Source: Acidobacteriota bacterium (GTDB lineage Bacteria > Acidobacteriota > JAAYUB01). Taken from it: a stretch of 64,000 nt of DNA. The translations under genes and the position numbers were made by a program. A model generated the notes under the pieces. The model was not told the origin of the DNA and did no database searches. It worked only from the letters and a program-made list of their open reading frames with translations. Positions within the stretch are counted from its first letter, which is position 1. Every line of letters starts with the position of its first letter. Location: NCBI GenBank assembly GCA_012517875.1, contig JAAYUB010000017.1, positions 1 through 64,000 on the forward strand, written 5' to 3'. Shown piece after piece: positions 52,303 through 61,442 of this stretch.

Positions 52303-54624
52303 ATGGCGTTTCTGGAACTGCGCCTGGCCGGCGGCCAGGCTCACAAGTTTGCACTCCGGGAGGGCGACAACATCCTGGGTTCGGGCGACCAGGCCGGCAT
52401 CCGGATCCAGGACCCGATGCTGGCCCCGCTCCAGGCGCTGATTCGCACAGAACCCGGTGCATTCACCATCCGCAATCTGGTGCCGGACAAGCCGATCTAC
52501 CTGAACGCGACGCCCGTCCGGGCGGATCAGCCGCTCCGTCCCGGTGACCAGCTGATTCTGGGCAGCACTCGGTGCATCTTCTACGACGTGGATTTGGAAT
52601 CCACGCGGGAGATGCTGGAGATTTCGCTCTGCCAGAAGCGAGCCGAGGCCACGATCGGCCCGACCCCGGAGCCGGTTCCCGCCCCCGCGTCACCGTCGGT
52701 GCCATCGGTGGATCCCCAACCCCCGATCACCGACAAGGACCTTCAGACATTCCATCATCTGATCGTCGCCAATGCCGCGGACGGACAACCGGCGGTGCTG
52801 CTCAAGGAGAAGGAAGTTACGCTAGGCAGCGCGTCCGACGCCGGCATCCGGCTGCACGGAAACGGCGTCGCGCCCCGCCATGCCAAGATCATCCAACGGG
52901 AGCACCACGTGGTCATCGTGGATCTCGAGAGTCCCGCCGGCGTGTTTCTCAATGACCGGCGCATCGTCCGCGAAACGCTGAAGGATGGCGACGTCATCCG
53001 CCTGGGCGACATCCAGTTCACCTATCGTCTTCCCCTGGTGCCGCCGCCTCCGGCGGAAGCCGCCGCCCGTCCGACGATGCCGGCCGCCCCGGCGAATGCG
53101 CCACCGATCCGCAGCAGCCGGGTGCTCACCTGGGTGGCGGCCGGCGTGATTGGTCTGGTCGTCGTGGGGGTCATCGTCGTCGGCGGCATCTGGGGCTTCA
53201 AGCAGTTGCGCTCAGCCGGTCGGGAGGAGGATTCCCGGCGTCAGGTGCAGGAGCTGGTGCGGCAGCACCAGTGGCAACCGCTGGCCGACCTGCTGGGCGA
53301 CAAGGACTTCCCACTGCCGCTGACGGAAAAACAGGTGCTGCTTGAGAACGCCCAGATGGAGATCGAGGCCTCCCAGCAGGCGAAGGCGCTCCGCCAGGCG
53401 CTCGCCGGCGGAGACATGGAAAGCGCCCTGGCGTACTATTTCAAGATTCCCGCCGCCAGCGTGTACCGTCCGGAGGCTCGGGCGGCAGTGCTCCAGCGCA
53501 TTGACGCCGACATTGACCGAACCCTCTCGAAACCCGCTCTCGAATTCAGCGATTACACCGCGATCATCACCCTATCGGAGAAGATGCTGCAGCTGGACCC
53601 GCGATCGGCTTCCGCACTCGCCTACATCTGCCTGGCGCGGCTCGGCCAGGGCGAGCTCCCGTCGGCCGCCGCCGCCGCCGAACGCCTCATCGCCGCCCAT
53701 CCCGAACAGGGCGAGGGGTACCTGTTCCAAGCCCTGGCGCTGTATCGTGGCGGCGAGTACACGGGTGCCATGGACAGTGTGTCCGAAGCGCTGCGGCGAC
53801 AACCCGACAACATCGAGATGCTGCTGCTGCGCGCCAAGCTATCCATTCTGCTGCAGCGCCTCACCGACGCGCGACTGGATCTGGCCAAGGTGCTCGAGCT
53901 GGACCCGAACAACACCGCAGCCAGGACGCTCTTCGCCAAGTTGTCGGGCCAGGCGCCGCCCGCCGCCCCCGGAGGTGCGGATGCCCGCCAATATGAGGAC
54001 CTTCTGCGCCGGCGCCGCGCGGCTGCAACCGTGGAGCGGGAAGACACCGCCATACGCCAGCTGTTCCTGCAGGGCGACGCGGAAACCGCCAAGCGGCAGC
54101 TGGAAGAAAAAATCCGCCGAATGCCGCAGGCGCCCGACGTCACGCACTGGACCGCGTTGCTGGACGCCATCACCCGCATTGAAACCCTCTACCGCGAAGG
54201 CGACGCGTTGCGCGCCAGCGATCTGCCCGCCGCGATCAGCCGCTGGGAGGAGATGCGCCGGGTGGAAACCGCAGCTTTCCCCGGTCAGCGGAGCCGCTTC
54301 CTGAACGACGTGGCGGCGGTGGCAGCGGATTTCTTCGCCGCGCGGGCGCTGGCCGATCTGCAGGGAAACCAGCCGGACCGGGCCTACGATCTCGCCAGCC
54401 AGGCTGTGGCCTGGCAGCCGGCACACGCCCAGGCACAGGGCATTCTCCGCCAGATCGACGACACCGCCCAGCAGCTCTACCAGGAAGGCTTCCGACACTA
54501 TCAGCAGGGTGATCGCGCCGGCGCGCGCCAGTACTGGGAAAAAGTGGGCCGGACGGTGACGCCGGCCAGTCCCTGGTACGCGCGCGCGCAGGAAAAACTG
54601 AGCGGACTTCAGGAGGTGCCATGA
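52303..54624 (+). CDS. Double-FHA, single-pass membrane protein with TPR-rich far side (SctD-like layout)
   Basis: The 773-residue product has an N-terminal FHA-like domain (about 4-95, lacking the binding His), a second FHA domain (about 150-245, with PRHAKI and the late FLNDRR), a Pro/Ala linker, one membrane segment (about 274-298) and about 470 residues of TPR-like repeats on the other side (ALAYICLARLGQGELPSA, GYLFQALALYRGGEYTGAM). Cytosolic FHA plus membrane segment plus an extracytoplasmic repeat region is the topology of inner-ring proteins SctD/PrgH/CdsD of type III secretion; chlamydial CdsD also has two FHA domains. The ring-building modules of SctD are not visible, so the likeness is structural, not proven homology. 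Confidence 0.7.
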   Translation: MAFLELRLAGGQAHKFALREGDNILGSGDQAGIRIQDPMLAPLQALIRTEPGAFTIRNLVPDKPIYLNATPVRADQPLRPGDQLILGSTRCIFYDVDLESTREMLEISLCQKRAEATIGPTPEPVPAPASPSVPSVDPQPPITDKDLQTFHHLIVANAADGQPAVLLKEKEVTLGSASDAGIRLHGNGVAPRHAKIIQREHHVVIVDLESPAGVFLNDRRIVRETLKDGDVIRLGDIQFTYRLPLVPPPPAEAAARPTMPAAPANAPPIRSSRVLTWVAAGVIGLVVVGVIVVGGIWGFKQLRSAGREEDSRRQVQELVRQHQWQPLADLLGDKDFPLPLTEKQVLLENAQMEIEASQQAKALRQALAGGDMESALAYYFKIPAASVYRPEARAAVLQRIDADIDRTLSKPALEFSDYTAIITLSEKMLQLDPRSASALAYICLARLGQGELPSAAAAAERLIAAHPEQGEGYLFQALALYRGGEYTGAMDSVSEALRRQPDNIEMLLLRAKLSILLQRLTDARLDLAKVLELDPNNTAARTLFAKLSGQAPPAAPGGADARQYEDLLRRRRAAATVEREDTAIRQLFLQGDAETAKRQLEEKIRRMPQAPDVTHWTALLDAITRIETLYREGDALRASDLPAAISRWEEMRRVETAAFPGQRSRFLNDVAAVAADFFAARALADLQGNQPDRAYDLASQAVAWQPAHAQAQGILRQIDDTAQQLYQEGFRHYQQGDRAGARQYWEKVGRTVTPASPWYARAQEKLSGLQEVP

Positions 54625-56048
54625 ACCGCAGGGTGCCGATCTCCATCTGGATCCTGTTCCTCGCCGCCCTGCTGGCCGCGGCCACTCCATCGGTCATGGC
54701 CGCCGGTGAGCATGAAACCAAAGGGGACGCGGCGTTTGCCGCCGGCGACTATAAAAAGGCCGTCAAGGAGTTCAAAAAGGCCGTCGGGCAGTTCCCCAAT
54801 CAAGCCGGCCTCCACTACAAGCTTGCCCAGGCTTATTTCAAGAAAGGCGAAGTCGGCGAGGCGATGGCCGAATTCATCCGCACCACCAACATCGACCCGG
54901 ACCACGACGGCGCATACCAGTACATCGGTGATTTCTTCTACACGAAAGGCGAGATGGACAAGGCGGTCAGGGCCTATGAAAACCTGGTTCGGATCAATTC
55001 CGAGAGCGCGCGTTATCATTACCTGCTGGGCAAGACGTACGACCGGATGATGCGGAACGAGGAAGCCCTGCAACATCTCTATAAAACCATCCTGCTGAAC
55101 TCGGCCATCGAAGACGCGTACCCCCTGCTGTTCAAGATTTTGAAGTTGAAGGTGCTGCAGGATCCGGGCAACGTCGACAGCCGCATGATTCTCGGGCGGG
55201 TCTACAAGCTGCATGGCGATCTCGAAGACGCAAAAAACCAGTTCGCCGTCGCGGTGCAGATGCAGCCGGGCGCCCGGGACGCGTGGGAGGAACTGCTGGC
55301 GGTGTGTCGCTCACTGAAGGATTGCAGGTGCGAGATCGTGGCTCTGGAGGGGTTGCTGCGCCTCAGCGCGGACAGACTGGCCCTCATCAACCAGGTCCTG
55401 GAGCCGGCCCGGCGCTGCGAGTTGCGCGAAACCCTCGTCCGTTACCTGGAGCAGAAAATCGCCCTGGCGCCGGACCACGGCGCCAGCTACGCCGAACTGG
55501 GCCGGTTGTTCCAGCAGGAGGATAACCGGATCCAGGCCTACTTCTATTTTCGGAAATACACCGAGATCTGCCGCGGATGCCCCGATTACGATGAACTCCG
55601 CACGTGGTGCGCCAACGAAGAGCTGGCCAATCCCCTGGTGGATGCTCAGTATCGTTCGTTCAACACCTTTCAGGCCGGGGTCGCTCGGTTCAAGGACGGC
55701 CGTTTCCCCGAAGCGTTACGGCTATTCGATGAAGCCGAATCCATCTACCCGTCCTATCCCCAGCTGCATTTCTTCCGCGGCCAGGTGCTCGAAGAACTGG
55801 ACCGGCGGGGCGAGGCGTTATATGCCTACAAGGAGGCGATCAGGATCCAGCCGTCCAACGCCGAATACTGGTTCTTCCTGGGCAAGGCGCTGGACGCCGA
55901 GCGCATGCGGGAGCAGGCGGCTGTCTGTTTCATGAAGGTGCTGGAGGTGGATTCGGACAACCTCTTCGGCTACCATGCGCAATCGCGAAAGCTGTTGCAA
56001 TCCTATAAGGATCAAGGGATAATTAAACCTTCGCCGATTCTGGAATAG
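54621..56048 (+). CDS. Exported TPR protein
   Basis: The 475-residue product has a signal peptide (PISIWILFLAALLAAATPSVMA, cleavage near residue 31) and then about nine TPR units, including KGDAAFAAGDYKKAVKEFKKAVG, YQYIGDFFYTKGEMDKAVRAYENLV and FFRGQVLEELDRRGEALYAYKEAI. Cysteines near residue 230 and 315-325 could pair in the periplasm. It overlaps the FHA/TPR membrane protein by four bases and may bind its periplasmic repeats. Function is otherwise unknown. Confidence 0.85.
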   Translation: MNRRVPISIWILFLAALLAAATPSVMAAGEHETKGDAAFAAGDYKKAVKEFKKAVGQFPNQAGLHYKLAQAYFKKGEVGEAMAEFIRTTNIDPDHDGAYQYIGDFFYTKGEMDKAVRAYENLVRINSESARYHYLLGKTYDRMMRNEEALQHLYKTILLNSAIEDAYPLLFKILKLKVLQDPGNVDSRMILGRVYKLHGDLEDAKNQFAVAVQMQPGARDAWEELLAVCRSLKDCRCEIVALEGLLRLSADRLALINQVLEPARRCELRETLVRYLEQKIALAPDHGASYAELGRLFQQEDNRIQAYFYFRKYTEICRGCPDYDELRTWCANEELANPLVDAQYRSFNTFQAGVARFKDGRFPEALRLFDEAESIYPSYPQLHFFRGQVLEELDRRGEALYAYKEAIRIQPSNAEYWFFLGKALDAERMREQAAVCFMKVLEVDSDNLFGYHAQSRKLLQSYKDQGIIKPSPILE

Positions 56049-56062
56049 AGGGTCCGCCGACC

Positions 56063-57172
56063 ATGATTCACCTGGTAGTGGGCGCCAAGGGCATCGAAGA
56101 GGAGCGGGAACTCTCCTTCGACCAGAACATCGTCAAGATCGGACGGCTGAAGGAGAACGATCTGCCCCTGCCGGCGGCCAACGTGTCGCGTGTCCACTGC
56201 ATCATCACGTTCGAAAACGGCGAGTATTACATTTCAGACTCCAGTTCCAACGGCACCGTCCTCAACGGCGAGATCGTGGGGCGCAACCGCCGGCTGCCTC
56301 TGCGGCACGGCGACCGCATCGAAATCGGGGATTTTCTGATCCGTTTCGTGATCAAGGATGCGCACGAGGAGTTCGAGAAGACCACCGATTTTCTCCAGGC
56401 CAAGTTCGCAGAGCTGCTGGTCCAACCCAAGGCCGAACCCCGCATCCCGTACCTGCTGGTCGTGGGCGGCCCCACCAACGGCACCCGCGTGGAGCTGCTG
56501 GACGAGACGGGCGAAATCCTCATGGGGCGCACTCCGGACTGTCCGGTCCAGATTCCCTCGCCGACCGTCTCCAAGCATCATGCCCGGATCATCCGGCGCG
56601 GGGCCATCATTGAGGTCGAGGATCTGGGCAGCTCCAACGGCACCCGCGTGAACGGCCAGCCGGTCCAGGGAATTCAGCCGATCCAGGATCGCGACGAGAT
56701 TGTCCTGGGACAGCAGGGCGTCACCGACCCCATCAAGATCGTGCTGTCGATCCCCGTCCCACTGACCGATAAGGAACCTGTAGTGCCGCCGGAGGCGCCG
56801 CCTGGTGCACCGCCAAAGTCCGAGGCCGGTGCGGAAGCGCCATCCACGGTGATGGATCCAAAAATGGCGGCATCTGTCGCCCCCCCGCCTCCTCCGGAGA
56901 CCGCCAAGCCCGACATGCCCGCCGCCGCCCCATCGACGGCACCCGAACCGCCACCCGCGCCGGAGCCCTCGCCGCCCGCGCCGCCTCCCCCCACTATCAA
57001 AGGCGCCGAGCCCGAACCCAGGGCGGCTGTCGGATCCATGCCGTCCGCCCCGAAGGCGTCTCCGCCTGAAGAGGTGAAGACCGGCATGGGCGCGCTGGAA
57101 TGGATCATCATCGGCGTCGGCGTGCTGGCCGTCATCGCCGTTGTCGCGGTTCTGGTGATCTATCTGGTGTGA
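56063..57172 (+). CDS. Tandem-FHA, tail-anchored membrane protein
   Basis: The 369-residue product carries two canonical FHA domains: residues about 22-95 (GRLKENDLPLPAANVSRVHC, SSNGT at 61-65) and about 130-225 (GRTPDC, VSKHHARI, GSSNGTRVNG). Both keep the Arg, Ser/Arg and Asn that read phosphothreonine. A long Pro/Ala-rich stretch (about 235-335) leads to one C-terminal membrane segment (WIIIGVGVLAVIAVVAVLVIYLV). The FHA domains therefore face the cytosol. With the PP2C gene at the start of the locus, phosphorylation-dependent assembly is likely. Confidence 0.88.
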   Translation: MIHLVVGAKGIEEERELSFDQNIVKIGRLKENDLPLPAANVSRVHCIITFENGEYYISDSSSNGTVLNGEIVGRNRRLPLRHGDRIEIGDFLIRFVIKDAHEEFEKTTDFLQAKFAELLVQPKAEPRIPYLLVVGGPTNGTRVELLDETGEILMGRTPDCPVQIPSPTVSKHHARIIRRGAIIEVEDLGSSNGTRVNGQPVQGIQPIQDRDEIVLGQQGVTDPIKIVLSIPVPLTDKEPVVPPEAPPGAPPKSEAGAEAPSTVMDPKMAASVAPPPPPETAKPDMPAAAPSTAPEPPPAPEPSPPAPPPPTIKGAEPEPRAAVGSMPSAPKASPPEEVKTGMGALEWIIIGVGVLAVIAVVAVLVIYLV

Positions 57173-57178
57173 CGTTTC

Positions 57179-58669
57179 CTAAAAATATTTGCGGGCTTCG
57201 CTCTGGAGGAATTCGTCCAGACGTTGAATGCGTCGGTCGAACACCATCTTCCGGAAATCCTCGACCAGCCGGATGGCGTCCAGTTCAGCCAGGATGATGT
57301 TGATCTCCCACATGGTCCGCTGACGCTGGACACGGATATCGTTACGGTTCCCTTCCAATTCGGGCGAGCGGAGAACCCGCCGCGTGAGATCCTTGTACGC
57401 CTCGTGCTCGGCCTTCAGTTCCTTGACGTGTTTGAACAGACGGGTCAGCGCGCCCTGGATCCGGGTGGCCGCGTCCTCGCCGGCGCTGATACTCTGACGG
57501 TACTGCCCGAACGCCTCGCAAATGGCGCGCGCCTGGCCGTCGGTGATGCCGCTCACCGCAGCCAGGTCTCTCGATGTGGCCATGAAGTACTTGTCCAGCG
57601 AATTCATGCCCGCTGCGATGAGCTTGTTACGGCTGACCGGCCCGATGCCCGGTGTCTTGCGCAGGATGGTATTGATGATGATGGTGTCCCGAACCGATCC
57701 GCGGGTGGCGTGGGAATCCGACGTGGCGAAGGCTTCCGGCAGCAGCGCGGTGAGGTTGGCGTACTCCTTCAGCAGCTGGATCCGGATGTCGCGGGATATA
57801 TTCGCGCTCTCGGAGTACTTGGCGTCCATCATCAGCTTCTTGAACCGGTCCAGGATGCGGTTGATTTTCTCATAACTCATCTTGGTGCCGGCATCTTCAA
57901 TTATTTTCAGGGAGCTGAGGCAGATATCCACCCACTGCTTGCTGGCGGCTCCGGACTGGAGTTCGGCGACGAACTCCTTGACCGGCTGCAGGTAGGCGCT
58001 GGAAATGGACAGGAACAGTTTCTGGATCTCGCCCTCTTCGGTGGAAGACAAGGCCAACTTCCCCTCATCGGTCTGCACCGCCGCCTGCTGCGACGGCCGC
58101 GGCTGGGTGATGGCGTCAAAGGCATCATCCAGATCGTCCAGCAGCGAATCGACAAAATCGCCGAAGCCCTCCATCTCGTCAAAAGGGTCATCGACAATGG
58201 CCGTCGCCGCGTCGGTCGCCGACGGCGGAGCGGGTGCCTTCGTTTTTTCCTGGGCCAATTTCCGGATGAAGTTTTTCAACAGCGCGGAATTCTGGGAGGC
58301 AAACTTGAAAGCCGGTGCCGGCTCGCCTGGCGGGAGCCCCTGTTGCACGGCGTAGTGTCGCTTCAGGTTCAGCGCCAGGTCCTGGATCTCCTCGATGAAG
58401 ACCTCCATCTGGCGGTTGGTGGCGGCCAAACCTTTTTCATCCAGCAGTTTGCTGAGTTGATGCAGATCGTGAGCCGCTTCGCTGACCCCCCCCAGACCGG
58501 CACCCAGCTGTTGGGCAGCCAGGAGGAACTCCCCGCACTGGAGCGCCAGGGCGTGATAGTACGCGCGGTTGTCCGGATATGCTTTGATCCGGGTCGCGTA
58601 CAACTCCATCAGGCTGATCACGTCATCGGTGTTGACAATAAAGTCTTCTAGACGCTTCAGATGGTCCAT
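57179..58669 (-). CDS. Helix-hairpin-helix protein of unknown function
   Basis: The 496-residue product is largely helical, with a helical N-terminal domain (to about 120), an acidic flexible linker (DDPFDEMEGFGDFVDSLLDDLDD, about 165-195), a helical middle, and a helix-hairpin-helix pair at about 335-390 (LRKTPGIGPVSRNKLIAAG, LAAVSGITDGQARAICEAF) that could bind DNA or another protein. The C-terminal 80 residues are charged and helical. I do not recognise the family. ATG at 58669 is preferred over GTG at 58681 because the proposed promoter would leave only an eight-base leader for the latter. It converges with the FHA gene, six bases apart. Confidence 0.75.
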   Translation of the reverse strand: MDHLKRLEDFIVNTDDVISLMELYATRIKAYPDNRAYYHALALQCGEFLLAAQQLGAGLGGVSEAAHDLHQLSKLLDEKGLAATNRQMEVFIEEIQDLALNLKRHYAVQQGLPPGEPAPAFKFASQNSALLKNFIRKLAQEKTKAPAPPSATDAATAIVDDPFDEMEGFGDFVDSLLDDLDDAFDAITQPRPSQQAAVQTDEGKLALSSTEEGEIQKLFLSISSAYLQPVKEFVAELQSGAASKQWVDICLSSLKIIEDAGTKMSYEKINRILDRFKKLMMDAKYSESANISRDIRIQLLKEYANLTALLPEAFATSDSHATRGSVRDTIIINTILRKTPGIGPVSRNKLIAAGMNSLDKYFMATSRDLAAVSGITDGQARAICEAFGQYRQSISAGEDAATRIQGALTRLFKHVKELKAEHEAYKDLTRRVLRSPELEGNRNDIRVQRQRTMWEINIILAELDAIRLVEDFRKMVFDRRIQRLDEFLQSEARKYF

Positions 58670-58695
58670 GGCTTGGCTCACTGGAAACAGCCGCC

Positions 58696-58724
58696 ATAAT
58701 ATCGGAAGGGAGATGATTTTGCAA
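58696..58724 (-). promoter_or_regulatory. Promoter of the helix-hairpin-helix gene
   Basis: On the minus strand TTGCAA (58724-58719) and TATTAT (58701-58696) are spaced by 17 bases, about 27 bases before the ATG at 58669. Confidence 0.6.
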
Positions 58725-58739
58725 CGCGGAAAAAATCAG

Positions 58740-58767
58740 TAGACAACTATGCACATTCAAGTAAAAT
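58740..58767 (+). promoter_or_regulatory. Promoter of the nuo operon
   Basis: TAGACA (58740-58745) and TAAAAT (58762-58767), each five of six to consensus, are spaced by 16 bases, 54 bases before the nuoA ATG. It lies back to back with the minus-strand promoter 15 bases away. A CTGAATTCAG palindrome just before the AGGGG ribosome site could form a small hairpin. Confidence 0.55.
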
Positions 58768-58821
58768 TACAACCGAATCCGGCCATTCGGGTAAATCCGA
58801 CCTCTGAATTCAGGGGTTTAT

Positions 58822-59205
58822 ATGCATCACGAGCCCACATATACCCAGTATTTCGCCATCTTCCTGTTCATCGCGATCGCACTGCTCTTCCCGGTGATCG
58901 CGCTGTTGGTCGGACAGCTGCTGCGTCCGCACCGGCCCGATCCCGCCAAGCTGTCTCCGTTTGAGTGCGGCATGGATCCGGTGGGCGACGCCCGAGAACG
59001 CTATCCGGTCCGCTATTACGTCATTGCCCTGCTGTTTCTGATTTTCGATGTCGAGACGATTTTCATCTTCCCCTGGGCGGTGATTTACCAGGGTAACAGT
59101 CCTGCGGTGACTCTGTTCCTGCTTCTCGAGATGGCAGTTTTCTTCGCCATCGTGATCATCGGGTATGTATACATCTGGAAGAAGGGCGCGTTGAAATGGG
59201 TTTAG
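58822..59205 (+). CDS. nuoA: NADH-quinone oxidoreductase subunit A
   Basis: Three-helix membrane subunit of complex I. The 127-residue product has [21 protein letters not shown], the loop [46 protein letters not shown] and a third helix. The ECG and FDVE motifs are the NuoA signature. It starts the operon and overlaps nuoB by ten bases. Confidence 0.97.
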   Translation: MHHEPTYTQYFAIFLFIAIALLFPVIALLVGQLLRPHRPDPAKLSPFECGMDPVGDARERYPVRYYVIALLFLIFDVETIFIFPWAVIYQGNSPAVTLFLLLEMAVFFAIVIIGYVYIWKKGALKWV

Positions 59206-59666
59206 AAGGCAAACTCTCCCACAGCGTCATCACGACCACGGTTGATTTTTTCTATAACTGGGCCCGCAAGTCTTCGATCTGGCCGGTCACCTTCGGCCTG
59301 GCTTGCTGCGCCATCGAGATGATGGCCGCGGGGGCCTCGCGGTGGGATCTGGACCGCTTCGGCATCCTGTACCGGCCGTCACCCCGCCAATCCGACCTCA
59401 TGGTGGTCGCCGGCACCGTCACGCTGAAGATGGCCCCGGCGGTCAAGCGCATCTATGACCAGATGCCGGATCCGAAGTGGGTGATCGCCATGGGCGCCTG
59501 CGCCAACGTCGGCGGTCCCTTTGACACGTATTCGGTCCTCCAGGGTGTGGACAAGCTGATCCCGGTGGATGTGTATGTCCCCGGATGTGCCCCGCGCCCG
59601 GAAGCCCTGATTTACGGCCTCATGAAGCTCCAGGACAAAATCGGCCAGATGACCATCGCCCGTTAA
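59196..59666 (+). CDS. nuoB: NADH-quinone oxidoreductase subunit B
   Basis: Peripheral-arm subunit that holds cluster N2 next to the quinone site. The 156-residue product has the four ligands in [19 protein letters not shown] and [10 protein letters not shown], and the [14 protein letters not shown] loop. It overlaps nuoA and is followed after 24 bases by nuoC. Confidence 0.97.
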   Translation: MGLEGKLSHSVITTTVDFFYNWARKSSIWPVTFGLACCAIEMMAAGASRWDLDRFGILYRPSPRQSDLMVVAGTVTLKMAPAVKRIYDQMPDPKWVIAMGACANVGGPFDTYSVLQGVDKLIPVDVYVPGCAPRPEALIYGLMKLQDKIGQMTIAR

Positions 59667-59690
59667 AACCCGACCGACGGCGGACAAGGC

Positions 59691-60293
59691 ATGAACGATC
59701 AAGAACCCTCCATTCAACCCAAGGCCGCTGCCGGCGACGTGCCGCCGGCGGGTCCCCGCTACGAGCCGCTCGGGCAGCACCCGGTTGCGGACGGGATCAA
59801 TCGGCGCTGGCCGGGCGGGTGTACCGGCGCCTGGAGTTTTCTGGACCAGTGGTTCTTCGACATCGCCAAAGACCACGTGGTGGAAATCGGCCGGTGGCTG
59901 CGCGACGAGATGCGGTTCGACATGTGCGCCGACGTCACCGCCGTCCACTACCCCGACCGCCCCAAGCCCTTCACGGTGATTTACAACCTGTACGCATTCG
60001 CCGACAACCGGCGGATTCTGCTCCGCGCGGAGCTCGCCGCCGACGAGTCCGTTCCCAGCGTCGCCGCTGTGTGGCCCTCGGCCGCCTGGCCGGAACGGGA
60101 AGTGTTCGACATGTTTGGCATCCGCTTCAGCGGCCACCCGGACCTGCGGCGGATTCTCCTGCCCGAGGACTGGACCGGTCATCCACTGCGGAAGGACTAT
60201 GACATCCGGGCGCAGGATCCGCAATGGATCGCCCGCCACCTGGAACTGCGTGTGCCCGATGCCGCGCCCAAGGAAGAGGCTCCCCATGAGTGA
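59691..60293 (+). CDS. nuoC: NADH-quinone oxidoreductase subunit C
   Basis: 30-kDa subunit of the complex I connecting arm. The 200-residue product has [65 protein letters not shown], the family signature. The first 35 or so residues are Pro/Ala-rich and variable. It overlaps the nuoD start by eight bases. Confidence 0.95.
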   Translation: MNDQEPSIQPKAAAGDVPPAGPRYEPLGQHPVADGINRRWPGGCTGAWSFLDQWFFDIAKDHVVEIGRWLRDEMRFDMCADVTAVHYPDRPKPFTVIYNLYAFADNRRILLRAELAADESVPSVAAVWPSAAWPEREVFDMFGIRFSGHPDLRRILLPEDWTGHPLRKDYDIRAQDPQWIARHLELRVPDAAPKEEAPHE

Positions 60294-61422
60294 CACCGTG
60301 CCAGCCGCCGCCGCGACCGGCCCCATCCTGAAAGAAGATGTGATGGTCCTGAACATGGGTCCCCAGCACCCGTCCACACACGGGGTGCTCCGGGTGATCC
60401 TGAAGCTGGACGGCGAAAAAATCGTAGACCTGGACTGCGACATCGGCTTCCTGCACCGGGGCATCGAGAAGATCGCCGAACACCGCTCCTACACCGGCGC
60501 CGCACCGTACATGGACCGGCTGGATTACATCGCCGCCGTATCCAACAACCTGGCTTACATCGGGGCCGTGGAAAAGCTCGCCGGCATCCAGGTGCCGCCC
60601 AAGGCGCAGTACGTCCGGGTCATCCTGACCGAACTGACCCGCATCGCCTCGCACCTGCTCTGGCTGGGGACCCACGCAATGGACATCGGCGCCCTCACCG
60701 TCTTCCTCTATTGTTTCCGCGAACGTGAAAATGTCCTGAACATCCTTGAGATGACCACCGGCGCCCGGCTGACCACCAACGCTTTCCGGGTCGGCGGGCT
60801 GGCCGCCGATATCCCCGATGGCTTCGTCGAGAAGACCCGCGCGTTCTGCGACCTGATCGGCGGCCGGATCGACGAGTATGAGGGCCTCCTGTCGGCCAAC
60901 CGGATCTGGCTCTCCCGTACCCGGGGAATCGGCGTCATCACCGCCGGCGATGCCATCGCCATCGGCTTGTCGGGGCCGTCGCTGCGGGGTTCCGGGGTGC
61001 AATGGGACCTGCGCAAGGCCAAGCCCTACGAAGCCTACCCCAAGTTCGATTTCGACATCCCCACGGGCGCGAACGGCGACACCTACGACCGTTACAAGGT
61101 GCGCCTCGAGGAGATGCGCCAGTCGCAGCGGATCATCCGGCAGGCCCTCGACGGCATTCCCGAGGGGGACTTCCGCGCGAAGGTGCCGCGGGTCCTCAAG
61201 CCGCCCGCCGGCGAGGTGTACCACTCCATCGAGGCGCCCAAGGGCGAGCTGGGCTTCTATCTCGTCAGTGACGGTTCGGCGAACCCCTACCGTGTCCGCA
61301 TCAAGGGGCCGTCGTTCTTCAACCTGCAGGCGATGCGCCGACTGTGCGTCGGCCACTTCGTCGCCGACGTGGTGGCCATCATCGGCACGCTGGACATCGT
61401 CCTCGGCGAAATCGACCGTTAA
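60286..61422 (+). CDS. nuoD: NADH-quinone oxidoreductase subunit D
   Basis: 49-kDa subunit that forms the quinone pocket with NuoB. The 378-residue product has [60 protein letters not shown] and [26 protein letters not shown]. The ATG at 60286 sits in the nuoC end. The next gene is nuoH; nuoE, nuoF and nuoG are not here. Confidence 0.97.
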   Translation: MSDTVPAAAATGPILKEDVMVLNMGPQHPSTHGVLRVILKLDGEKIVDLDCDIGFLHRGIEKIAEHRSYTGAAPYMDRLDYIAAVSNNLAYIGAVEKLAGIQVPPKAQYVRVILTELTRIASHLLWLGTHAMDIGALTVFLYCFRERENVLNILEMTTGARLTTNAFRVGGLAADIPDGFVEKTRAFCDLIGGRIDEYEGLLSANRIWLSRTRGIGVITAGDAIAIGLSGPSLRGSGVQWDLRKAKPYEAYPKFDFDIPTGANGDTYDRYKVRLEEMRQSQRIIRQALDGIPEGDFRAKVPRVLKPPAGEVYHSIEAPKGELGFYLVSDGSANPYRVRIKGPSFFNLQAMRRLCVGHFVADVVAIIGTLDIVLGEIDR

Positions 61423-61442
61423 CCTCACGGGGAAACTGGCCC

